Positions 31,975-39,675 of a stretch of 64,000 nt of DNA are shown here, piece by piece. The translations under genes and the position numbers were made by a program. Origin of the DNA: an uncultured Paracoccaceae bacterium (GTDB lineage: Bacteria; Pseudomonadota; Alphaproteobacteria; Rhodobacterales; Rhodobacteraceae); assembly GCA_938005545.1 (NCBI GenBank), contig CALKXV010000033.1, positions 19,291 to 83,290 of the forward strand. Reading direction: 5' to 3'. The notes below the pieces were generated by a model. The model had not been told where the DNA came from. It saw only the letters and a list, made by a program, of their open reading frames with translations, and ran no database searches. The stretch's first letter is position 1. Each line of letters starts with the position of its first letter.

Positions 31975-32048
31975 TATGACTCGCCTTCTGATGGAATCCG
32001 CTGTACCAATCATTTTTGCGAAGATGATTATCAAGCTTTGGATTTCAA

Positions 32049-32555
32049 TTGGTTATTCTCAGAGACCTAGTTTCTCCTTTGAAGACTTTTTCCGAGCCAA
32101 TAAAATGGGTCGATGAAGGCGAGAATTGGAAGACATCTCGTGTGAATCTAGAAATGAACGGCGCTCCAGTTCCGGGCTTGTTTTTGCGAATAAAAAGCCC
32201 TGCTATCCGAAATGCCCACGGGTTTCTTCTCCAAACAGAATACCAGCCGGACGAACGTGTGAGGAGTGCATTTGCAATTGAACGGGTCGAGTGGAAAGTC
32301 GGACACACAAACTCGGCGATTGGGCCTCAGGAATACCACTTCTTGGACATCGAAAGTTCGCACATCCACAAGTTCGACATTAACTACATAGAAGATGAAA
32401 ACCGTATGAGACAACGCAACCTACCGCTGGCGGTTCCAGTTGATCCCGACCCACATTCGCTTGAAGATTTTCTTGATTGTGCAGAAAAATTGCTTAGAAT
32501 CAAAGGGGTATCAGGAATTGATCGCCCTGACTTTCAGGGGCGGCTAATGTCTTGA
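32049..32555 (+). CDS. IS passenger ORF 1, hypothetical protein
   Basis: 168 aa; ends LEDFLDCAEKLLRIKGVSGIDRPDFQGRLMS; overlaps ORF2 by 4 bp. Confidence 0.65.
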   Translation: MVILRDLVSPLKTFSEPIKWVDEGENWKTSRVNLEMNGAPVPGLFLRIKSPAIRNAHGFLLQTEYQPDERVRSAFAIERVEWKVGHTNSAIGPQEYHFLDIESSHIHKFDINYIEDENRMRQRNLPLAVPVDPDPHSLEDFLDCAEKLLRIKGVSGIDRPDFQGRLMS

Positions 32556-33325
32556 TAAGTATGAGGAAAGATATGAATGACGGTGCCTTCATAAATGCCG
32601 TTGAAAGCGTAGCAAGCGGGATGGCGCGGTTTGAGCGTGAAAACGATGGTTACATTTTTACCACAGGAGCCGTTTACCCAAGTGGGTCTCCTGTGCGTGT
32701 TCGTGTGTCATTCGACGGAAACACGTGCTTCGTGTCTGATATGGGCGTTGGGTCAAATGAGGCTGAAATGATCGGGGCTTCGCCGCGCCAATTTGGCCAT
32801 CATGCCCGTGCAACTGCAAACCATTTCGGTGTTGGCTTTGACAGCCACAGCTTCTTTGTCCTCCAGATCAGCATTGATCGTATAGCTGGGGCTGTCAAAA
32901 TCGTATCAGCCGCTTCTCATAGAGCAACAGTCCTGACAGAAGCTGCAATTAGCGAGCAATCCGCCAAGAACGAGCGCGACCTGCTGGTCGACAAACTTAT
33001 CGACGTTTACGGCAAAACGCGTGTGGAGCGGGATGTCGAAATGGTTGGCATGTCAGGGCACGTTTGGCCTGTTGCTGGCAGGGTTCAAGAAGGGCGAATA
33101 GTTGCGTTTGATATTGCAACGCCTTTCCATTCTTCAGTCTTTAGTGCTCATACGAAGTTCAGTGATCTCAAACTTCTTGGGGATGAGGCACCTATGGGCG
33201 TGGTTGCTGTTGAAAGTCAGAGTGACTTCAAGCCGGACTACATAACGCTACTCAAGCAGTCTGCTTCGGTGATCGAAATCGCGGCGGCGAATGACAACTA
33301 TCAAGCGCTTCTGGAAACAGCATGA
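32552..33325 (+). CDS. IS passenger ORF 2, DUF1828-like protein
   Basis: RENDGYIFTTGAVYPSGSPVRVRVSFDGNTCFVSDMGVGSNEAEMIGA; N-terminal pattern resembles DUF1828-type proteins. Confidence 0.65.
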   Translation: MISMRKDMNDGAFINAVESVASGMARFERENDGYIFTTGAVYPSGSPVRVRVSFDGNTCFVSDMGVGSNEAEMIGASPRQFGHHARATANHFGVGFDSHSFFVLQISIDRIAGAVKIVSAASHRATVLTEAAISEQSAKNERDLLVDKLIDVYGKTRVERDVEMVGMSGHVWPVAGRVQEGRIVAFDIATPFHSSVFSAHTKFSDLKLLGDEAPMGVVAVESQSDFKPDYITLLKQSASVIEIAAANDNYQALLETA

Positions 33326-33513
33326 CATTATCACTGGCAAAGGCGATCAAAGACGGCGATTTGGAGGGCTTTATATCGCAAGAGGAGGCCCGTGGTGTCG
33401 GCTCTATTTTGGAAGCGGAATTTGATGAAACCGCCTCTACCGTTATCAAAACGCCGCTACCAGTCGATCAAACATCAGGTTCACTTCATCCCGATGGTTC
33501 GCCCGAAAAGTGA
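33322..33513 (+). CDS. IS passenger ORF 3, small protein
   Basis: MTLSLAKAIKDGDLEGFISQEEARGVGSILEAEFDE; ATGA overlap with ORF2; 3' end overlaps transposase 3' end. Confidence 0.5.
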   Translation: MTLSLAKAIKDGDLEGFISQEEARGVGSILEAEFDETASTVIKTPLPVDQTSGSLHPDGSPEK

Positions 33514-34339
33514 ACTCATCCAGATAGCGCTTCATCCACTTTTGCGAGATTGAAACATGTGTCCCGCGAATTGAGTGCTTGAAGTGACGCCAGAAGCTTT
33601 CCACGTGGTTCGTATGGTGAAGTTGCTGCGTCTCATAGTCAAAGATTGCCCACTGCTTTTGACCATGCTTAACGGCAACGTGCGTGTAGCCCTCATCCTT
33701 TAGTAAGCCATACGAAAGAAGTTCATCGGTTGAAACCGTTGTCCCCGCCTCAACATGCTTAAGGGTTTGCTCGCGCAGCGTATTCATTTTCACGTTTGGA
33801 ATAATCTCAGTCACCAGATTGCCGCCGCGCTGCTTAAATCCCATGACGATTGTCTTGCCAGCAGCACCGCGACCACGCTTTCCGGGCCGTTTACCGCCTA
33901 CATAGGCCTCGTCAATCTCAACGTGACCTGACAGGATCGCTTGCGCGTCGTGTTTGCTCATTTGTTCACGGATTTTGTTGCCGATGCGCCAAGCAGTCTT
34001 ATACGTAACGCCCAGTTGGCGCTGGAGTTCTTTGCCTGACACGCCGTGACGTGTCGAAACGAAAAGGTAGATCGCATAAAACCACGATTGCAGCGGAGTG
34101 CGCGTGTCCTGAAAGATCGTGCCTGCTGTTGGGTAGACGTGATCACCGCAAGACGCACACGCCCACGCACGACGCTCACCCATGCGATGAAAGGTGCTTT
34201 CAACACCACAAGCCCGGCATACGTGGCGCTCACCAAAGCGGACACTGAAGATGTGCTCAAGGCAAGCTTCATCATCAGGGAAGCGCTTGAAGAAGTCACG
34301 GACACTAAAGTCGGGGGACGCTGATTTGCTCTTTTCCAT
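33446..34339 (-). CDS. IS1595 family ISXO2-like transposase
   Basis: Zn-ribbon CRACG...CASCG; VEIDEAYVGGKRPGKRGRG, STDELLSYG, HTNHVESFWRHFKHSIRGTH, YLDEFTFRANHR. Confidence 0.95.
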   Translation of the reverse strand: MEKSKSASPDFSVRDFFKRFPDDEACLEHIFSVRFGERHVCRACGVESTFHRMGERRAWACASCGDHVYPTAGTIFQDTRTPLQSWFYAIYLFVSTRHGVSGKELQRQLGVTYKTAWRIGNKIREQMSKHDAQAILSGHVEIDEAYVGGKRPGKRGRGAAGKTIVMGFKQRGGNLVTEIIPNVKMNTLREQTLKHVEAGTTVSTDELLSYGLLKDEGYTHVAVKHGQKQWAIFDYETQQLHHTNHVESFWRHFKHSIRGTHVSISQKWMKRYLDEFTFRANHRDEVNLMFDRLVAAF

Positions 34340-34363
34340 GCATCATACATAGCAAATCATGTT

Positions 34364-34387
34364 ACTTGCGTCAAGGGGATACACCCC
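34364..34387 (-). repeat. Right terminal inverted repeat
   Basis: ACTTGCGTCAAGGGGATACACCCC, exact reverse complement of left TIR. Confidence 0.93.
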
Positions 34388-34409
34388 TTTTTAAAAAGGA
34401 ACCCAGACC

Positions 34410-34529
34410 ATGACCCGCACAGTATTTGTCGACAGGTATGCATTCAGGCGCCAAAGGAAAAATAACGCGCACCGCCAACCGATGTCTCACGGACTTGCCC
34501 AAGTGATCGGCTCGGCGGGTGAACGATGA
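34410..34529 (+). CDS. Small basic ORF (39 aa), first gene after the IS
   Basis: MTRTVFVDRYAFRRQRKNNAHRQPMSHGLAQVIGSAGER; followed by a terminator; below the 60-aa ORF-track cutoff. Confidence 0.4.
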   Translation: MTRTVFVDRYAFRRQRKNNAHRQPMSHGLAQVIGSAGER

Positions 34530-34561
34530 CCGCCTGAACGCCCAAACCTTTCGATACACCT

Positions 34562-34588
34562 GACCCGCCTTCCCGGCGGGTCTTTTTT
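34562..34588 (+). terminator. Rho-independent terminator
   Basis: GACCCGCCTTCCCGGCGGGTCTTTTTTT. Confidence 0.9.
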
Positions 34589-34730
34589 TACCGCAGGTTG
34601 TTACCTATCGTTTGGCAATTGAAACACTCGAAACACCGAACCCTGATTTCAGACAAACAACTGAAACGCACGACCATCATACCTCTCCTTGTAGCGGGCA
34701 ATAACGCCCAACCGAACAAGGAGAGACCAA

Positions 34731-35303
34731 ATGACAACTGCAACCCTCGACCGACCCAAAGTCGCCATGAACGGCGTCGACGTCCCGACTTTTCTGACCA
34801 CCATCGGTGTGGTTGGTGAAAACCCGGAAGCCGCAAAATTTCAGTTTCGCGCAAAGGGCGAATGGATCAACGGCACGCACGGCCGCGCCACGATGAATGG
34901 TTTTTTCGGCGCTGGTGCCGAACACAACCGCGACGAAGACTTCATGGTTGAAGCTGATCACCCAGCCGTTCTTTGCGGCGGAGATAATGCTGCTACGCCA
35001 GTTGAATACCTTTTGTCCGCACTGGCTGCCTGCATCACCGCTGGCATTTGCAACATTGCGTCGGCCCGTCAGATTAAATTGACATCAGTCGACACGACCA
35101 TTGAAGGCGACATCGATCTTTTGGGTCTGCTTGGCCTGAACGACGGCGTGCGCAACGGCTTTAACACCATCCGTGCAAAGGTTCAGATCGAAGGCGACGC
35201 ACCTGCTGAAAAACTGGCCAGGATCGTCGAGCAATCTGTCGCGCGCTCGGCTGTTTTCGACATGCTGAAAAACGGAACCGACGTTGAGGTTTCCATTGCC
35301 TAA
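34731..35303 (+). CDS. OsmC family protein
   Basis: ADHPAVLCGGDNAATPVEYLLSALAACITAGICNIASARQ; OsmC-type Cys motif. Confidence 0.9.
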   Translation: MTTATLDRPKVAMNGVDVPTFLTTIGVVGENPEAAKFQFRAKGEWINGTHGRATMNGFFGAGAEHNRDEDFMVEADHPAVLCGGDNAATPVEYLLSALAACITAGICNIASARQIKLTSVDTTIEGDIDLLGLLGLNDGVRNGFNTIRAKVQIEGDAPAEKLARIVEQSVARSAVFDMLKNGTDVEVSIA

Positions 35304-35371
35304 TTCACCCGATTGCTAGGCGGCGCCGTCCGGTGCCGCCTGCCACACAGACTTAACCAAGGAGAAAACCC

Positions 35372-35497
35372 ATGCTTCCCACTTTGATGAAAAACCCGCC
35401 TCGCCTGAACCCAAATCTGGCAGAACGCCACGCTGAAGCCGCTCGTATGTTACGGAAAACGCGAGTGAAAGTCGGTAAACACGGATTTCCGCTGTGA
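35372..35497 (+). CDS. Small basic ORF (41 aa)
   Basis: MLPTLMKNPPRLNPNLAERHAEAARMLRKTRVKVGKHGFPL preceded by AAGGAG Shine-Dalgarno. Confidence 0.5.
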   Translation: MLPTLMKNPPRLNPNLAERHAEAARMLRKTRVKVGKHGFPL

Positions 35498-35604
35498 CCC
35501 GCATCATCCGCAAGACCCGCGGTCAAGCGCCATTCAAAGCGTTGCGCCGCGCGGTCACCCTGCCCCGCATCACGCCTGAAAAAGGCAAATCCTGGATCAT
35601 CTGA
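35494..35604 (+). CDS. Small basic ORF (36 aa, GTG start) overlapping previous stop
   Basis: VTRIIRKTRGQAPFKALRRAVTLPRITPEKGKSWII; GTGA overlap. Confidence 0.4.
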   Translation: MTRIIRKTRGQAPFKALRRAVTLPRITPEKGKSWII

Positions 35605-35620
35605 CGAAAGTGCCGAACCG

Positions 35621-35761
35621 ATGAAAGACACCAACCCAACTCCGCAATCCCTTCAGGATCAGTCGTTGAGCATGCACGATCCCCGCATCGTCAGGGCCAA
35701 CATCCAACCTTCAAAGCGCCGTCCATTCAACAACGTGGCCGTTGCACCAAGCTCAAGCTAA
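35621..35761 (+). CDS. Small ORF (46 aa)
   Basis: MKDTNPTPQSLQDQSLSMHDPRIVRANIQPSKRRPFNNVAVAPSSS; stop is 12 nt before the flavoprotein GTG start. Confidence 0.4.
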   Translation: MKDTNPTPQSLQDQSLSMHDPRIVRANIQPSKRRPFNNVAVAPSSS

Positions 35762-35773
35762 AGGAACAGACCC

Positions 35774-37036
35774 GTGCTGGAACGAATTGACACCATAGTG
35801 ATCGGAGCCGGACAGGCAGGCCTTTCGGCAAGCGCCTGTCTGACCGATGCCGGGATCGATCACGTTGTCTTGGAACGGGGCGCGGTGGCCGAACGTTGGA
35901 GAAATGAACGTTGGGCGTCGCTGAAACTTTTGACCCCGAACTGGATGACGCGACTGCCCGGTCATGTCTATGACGGCAACGACCCCGATGGGTACATGCA
36001 CAAGGACGAAGTCACGTCCTTTCTATCGCAATATGCGCAACGGATCGCGGCACCAATTCGGTCGCAGGCTCCGGTTCATTCTGTCGTTCAGGACGGCGTG
36101 GGCTTCCGGGTTGACAGCGAGGCTGGCACTTTCCGCGCACGCTGTGTAATCGTGGCGACAGGTGCCTGCGATCAAGCTGCGATCCCAAGTTGGGCCAGCC
36201 GCCTTTCGCCACGTTTCCAGCAAATCACAACGCGCGACTATATACACGCCGGGATACACGCCGGGCAAGTCGCACCGGGCGGTGTGCTGGTGGTCGGCGC
36301 ATCTGCGACCGGTGTGCAACTGGCCGAAGAATTGCGCCACGCCGGTCACGATGTGACGATTGCGGCTGGACGACACATGCCGCTGCCCCGCACCTATCGC
36401 GGTCGCGATATCATGAACTGGCTGGATGAAATGGGGACATTGAGTGAGCCCCGAAATCACGGTGTTTCAAACGTACGCACCTTGCATCACCCGTCTCTGC
36501 AATTGATTGGAAGCCTGCCGCGTCGCGATATCTCGCTTGATAGCCTTGCGCGCATGGACGTTCGTCCTGTTTCGCGTGTACTTGGGGCCGAAGGGGGCAA
36601 GTTGCTTTTGTCCGGCGATCTGAAATCCCAGATCGAAATGGCAGCGGAACGGCGTAATGCCCTTTTAAGTCAGATCGATTCCCATATTGAAAGCAATCAC
36701 CTGATGGCGCCCGCCCATCGCGCAGTACCGACTTCGCATTTAGTGGCCAATCGTCACGAAACGCTGGATCTGGACCGCGCAGGCATTCGCACAATTGTCT
36801 GGGCCACTGGATTTCGCCGAGATTACTCATGGTTGAACGTTCCTGTCCTGAACGCCCATGGCGAAATCCGCGAAACCGGCGGCGTGACGACGATCCCCGG
36901 TCTTTATGCGCTTGGCCTGCCGTTTATGCGGCGGCGCAACTCGGCCTTTATTGACGGTGTCGGACAAGACGCCCGTGAGATCACACAACATCTGGCCGCC
37001 TATATCGGCGCGCCACAACTTTCCAAAGCCGCGTGA
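35774..37036 (+). CDS. Flavin-containing monooxygenase-type NAD(P)/FAD oxidoreductase
   Basis: IVIGAGQAGLSASACL...GVLVVGASATGVQLAEELRHAGHDVTIAAGRH; two Rossmann motifs. Confidence 0.88.
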   Translation: MLERIDTIVIGAGQAGLSASACLTDAGIDHVVLERGAVAERWRNERWASLKLLTPNWMTRLPGHVYDGNDPDGYMHKDEVTSFLSQYAQRIAAPIRSQAPVHSVVQDGVGFRVDSEAGTFRARCVIVATGACDQAAIPSWASRLSPRFQQITTRDYIHAGIHAGQVAPGGVLVVGASATGVQLAEELRHAGHDVTIAAGRHMPLPRTYRGRDIMNWLDEMGTLSEPRNHGVSNVRTLHHPSLQLIGSLPRRDISLDSLARMDVRPVSRVLGAEGGKLLLSGDLKSQIEMAAERRNALLSQIDSHIESNHLMAPAHRAVPTSHLVANRHETLDLDRAGIRTIVWATGFRRDYSWLNVPVLNAHGEIRETGGVTTIPGLYALGLPFMRRRNSAFIDGVGQDAREITQHLAAYIGAPQLSKAA

Positions 37037-37049
37037 AAGGAGCCCGGTT

Positions 37050-38207
37050 ATGACACTGCACCATTATGACGCCATCGTAGTTGGAGCCCGTTGCGCGGGC
37101 GCTGCTACCGCCATGCTGATGGCCAAGAAAGGTATGCGCGTTCTGCTTGTTGAACGCGGCGCGCCCGGTACCGACACGCTTTCATCCCACAACCTGACAC
37201 GGGGCGCAGTTAAACAACTGGCCCGTTGGGGCTTGGCAGATCGGGTGATGGATCAGGGTACACCTCGCATCAACCAGACGGTTTTTCAATTTGGCGAAAC
37301 CGTCTTGCCGCTGGACTTGAGACCGGTTGACGGAACGCCCGGATTGTTGGGTACGCGCCGTATGATCTTGGACACCACGCTTGTTGACGCCGCTTACGAA
37401 GCGGGTGTCGATGTTCGGTTTCACACCAGCTTTTGCGATGTGATCCGCGAAAAATGCGGCCGTGTTGTGGGCGTTACTCTGACAAACGATTCCGGGATCG
37501 ATCTGGCCGTTACCGCCCCTCTGGTGATCGGTGCCGATGGAATACGTTCGACCGTGGCGCGCCGCGTCGATGCCACCACCCGAAAGGAGGCGACCCATGC
37601 GCTTGGCCATATCTATAGCTACTACCGTGGTTTGCCGTTGACCGAGAACCACGTTTTCTTTGCGCCCGGTGTTTCGGTCGCTTCAACCCCCACCAATGAC
37701 GATATGGATGTTGTCATCGCTACGATTGCGCCCGGTACGCTCAAAGAGATGAAGCGTAACAAGGGCGACGAAGACGTGTTGAAGGCACTCGCCAAGATGG
37801 CCAATCCCGAATTCGCCGACCTGCTTGAGCGGGCTGAACGGACGGAACCCATAAAAGTCTTTGCAGGCACCAAGGGTTTTGTGCGCGATTGCGCCGGCCC
37901 GGGTTGGGCCTTGGTTGGAGACGCTGGATACTTCCGTGATCCGGTGACGGCCCACGGCATCACCGACGCGTTTCGCGATGCTGAACTTTTGGCCAACGCC
38001 GCCGGTCAGGGTGACGCCGCGCTTTGGGAATATCAGAGGAAACGCAACGAAGTTACGGCCGATATTTGGGAGATCACGGATCGCATCGCCGCTTTCGACA
38101 TGAGGCTTGACGACTTGCAATCGTCCTATCACGATTTGGCACGGGCAATGCGCGCCGAACAGGCATGGATGGCGTCAGAGTTCGAACCCGCCGCATTGGC
38201 GGCTTGA
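37050..38207 (+). CDS. FAD-dependent oxidoreductase (geranylgeranyl-reductase / PHBH-like)
   Basis: DAIVVGARCAGAATAMLMAKKGMRVLLVER...APLVIGADGIRSTVAR...GDAGYFRDPVTAHGITDAFRDAELLA. Confidence 0.9.
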   Translation: MTLHHYDAIVVGARCAGAATAMLMAKKGMRVLLVERGAPGTDTLSSHNLTRGAVKQLARWGLADRVMDQGTPRINQTVFQFGETVLPLDLRPVDGTPGLLGTRRMILDTTLVDAAYEAGVDVRFHTSFCDVIREKCGRVVGVTLTNDSGIDLAVTAPLVIGADGIRSTVARRVDATTRKEATHALGHIYSYYRGLPLTENHVFFAPGVSVASTPTNDDMDVVIATIAPGTLKEMKRNKGDEDVLKALAKMANPEFADLLERAERTEPIKVFAGTKGFVRDCAGPGWALVGDAGYFRDPVTAHGITDAFRDAELLANAAGQGDAALWEYQRKRNEVTADIWEITDRIAAFDMRLDDLQSSYHDLARAMRAEQAWMASEFEPAALAA

Positions 38208-38334
38208 AAATGCGAGACGTCAGACAGAAACTCGCGCCTGGACGGTTGGTTCAAAAGAGCCGTCCAATCTGGATTCGAAGGCAGAAGAATGGCCCTATTT
38301 CGGGTACAAAGGAAGGATTTCGGAAGGTTCAGTA

Positions 38335-38703
38335 ATGACCCAATCAATTTATGAAAAGTATGGTGGCTTCGGAACCGTCAGTCGCATTGTCATGCGCTTG
38401 TATGACCGGGTTTTGGACGATGACGACATTGGGCCGTTCTTCGACGACATTGATATGCCACGCCTTATTGATCACCAGACCAAATTCGTTGCTTCTTTGA
38501 TGGGCGGGCCTGCATCTTTCACCGACGCGCATTTGATTGGCGCGCATCGCGACTTGGACATCAATGATCTGCATTTTGATCGTCTGGTCGCTTTGGTCGG
38601 AGAGACTTTGGAAGAGTTCAACGTCGAGGATGACGACAACAAGGCTGTGCGGGATGCCATTGAAGCGCGCCGCTCTGTTCTGGTGAAAGCGCCCGCCGCA
38701 TGA
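38335..38703 (+). CDS. Truncated hemoglobin (group I-like)
   Basis: SIYEKYGGFGTVSRIVMRLYDRVLDDDDIGPFFDDIDMPRLIDHQTKFVASLMGGP...LIGAHRDLDINDLHFDRLV; proximal His context retained. Confidence 0.85.
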   Translation: MTQSIYEKYGGFGTVSRIVMRLYDRVLDDDDIGPFFDDIDMPRLIDHQTKFVASLMGGPASFTDAHLIGAHRDLDINDLHFDRLVALVGETLEEFNVEDDDNKAVRDAIEARRSVLVKAPAA

Positions 38704-39671
38704 TCGAAGCCATCAATGAACAACTGTTGCGCGCCATCGGCGTTGGCGTTGCGCTGGTCGATATTAAATCGGGTGCGCTTCGGTTTTCCAATGACACATT
38801 CACTGAATGGTTCGGCCAACCGGCGGATCCGTCGAACCCGATCGAACTTGGATCGCTCGATTTGCGCGCGGCTCTTGATCGGATCGGATCGGGCGAGCGC
38901 CATACGGATGAGGTGACGTTCAAGATCGGACGCCGCACCATGACGGTGGCCATCGAATTCAACAATGCGCTGGAAGAAGAAGATTTGGCCGTGCTTGTCT
39001 GCCAGAACATCAGCCGCATCAAAGAACTTGAATCGATGATCGATTCCTATGCCATGATGGTCGAACGCAACACGCACGAGATCCGGCGCGAGAAGGAACA
39101 GGTCGAAAAACTGCTGTTGAATATGATGCCGCGCACGGCCTACGAAGAGTACAAATCTTTCGGCGCGGTCGAACCACGGCTGTTTGAAGGCGTTTCGGTA
39201 ATGTCGGTCGATTTCGAAGGCTTTGCCGACATGCTCGGCGCAAACGCACCTTCTGTTGTCGTGTCGGAGCTGAACGACATCTTCACCGCTTTTGATCGGA
39301 TCGGCGAACAATTCGGCTGCGAACGGATCAGAACAATGGGAGATACATATTTCGCCATCACCGGTGTGCCTGATCCCGTACGCGATCACGCTGGCGCAAT
39401 GGCCGGGGCGGCCACAAGGTTTCTAAAGTACATCGAGCGGCGGAACGAAAGCCATCAGTTAAGCTGGAGGGTTCGCATCGGTCTGGCCAGTGGCCCTGTC
39501 ATTGGTTCGGTCGTCGGTGTTCAAAAATACGTCTACGACGTCTTTGGCCCGGCTGTGTCTAAGGCCTCGAACATGAGGATTGAAGCCGACCCGATGTCAA
39601 TCAAGACGGATGCGTCGATCTCGGATCTTTTGGATGGCGGTGCCGATCTCGCCAGCACCGGTGAGGCTTGA
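38700..39671 (+). CDS. PAS-domain class III nucleotidyl cyclase homolog (degenerate catalytic site)
   Basis: Signalling helix NTHEIRREKEQVEKLLLNMMPRTAYEEY; VMSVDFEGFADML, RIRTMGDTYFAITGVPDP, RIGLASGPVIGSVVGVQKYVYDVFGPAVSKASNMR. Confidence 0.85.
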   Translation: MIEAINEQLLRAIGVGVALVDIKSGALRFSNDTFTEWFGQPADPSNPIELGSLDLRAALDRIGSGERHTDEVTFKIGRRTMTVAIEFNNALEEEDLAVLVCQNISRIKELESMIDSYAMMVERNTHEIRREKEQVEKLLLNMMPRTAYEEYKSFGAVEPRLFEGVSVMSVDFEGFADMLGANAPSVVVSELNDIFTAFDRIGEQFGCERIRTMGDTYFAITGVPDPVRDHAGAMAGAATRFLKYIERRNESHQLSWRVRIGLASGPVIGSVVGVQKYVYDVFGPAVSKASNMRIEADPMSIKTDASISDLLDGGADLASTGEA

Positions 39672-39675
39672 TCCT

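Larger units (their letters stand above)
31951..34387. mobile_element. IS1595 family (ISXO2-like) element with passenger genes, 2437 bp between outer ends of 24-bp TIRs
   Basis: Perfect 24-bp terminal inverted repeats GGGGTGTATCCCCTTGACGCAAGT at 31951-31974 and 34364-34387 (reverse complement); transposase inside. Confidence 0.92.
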
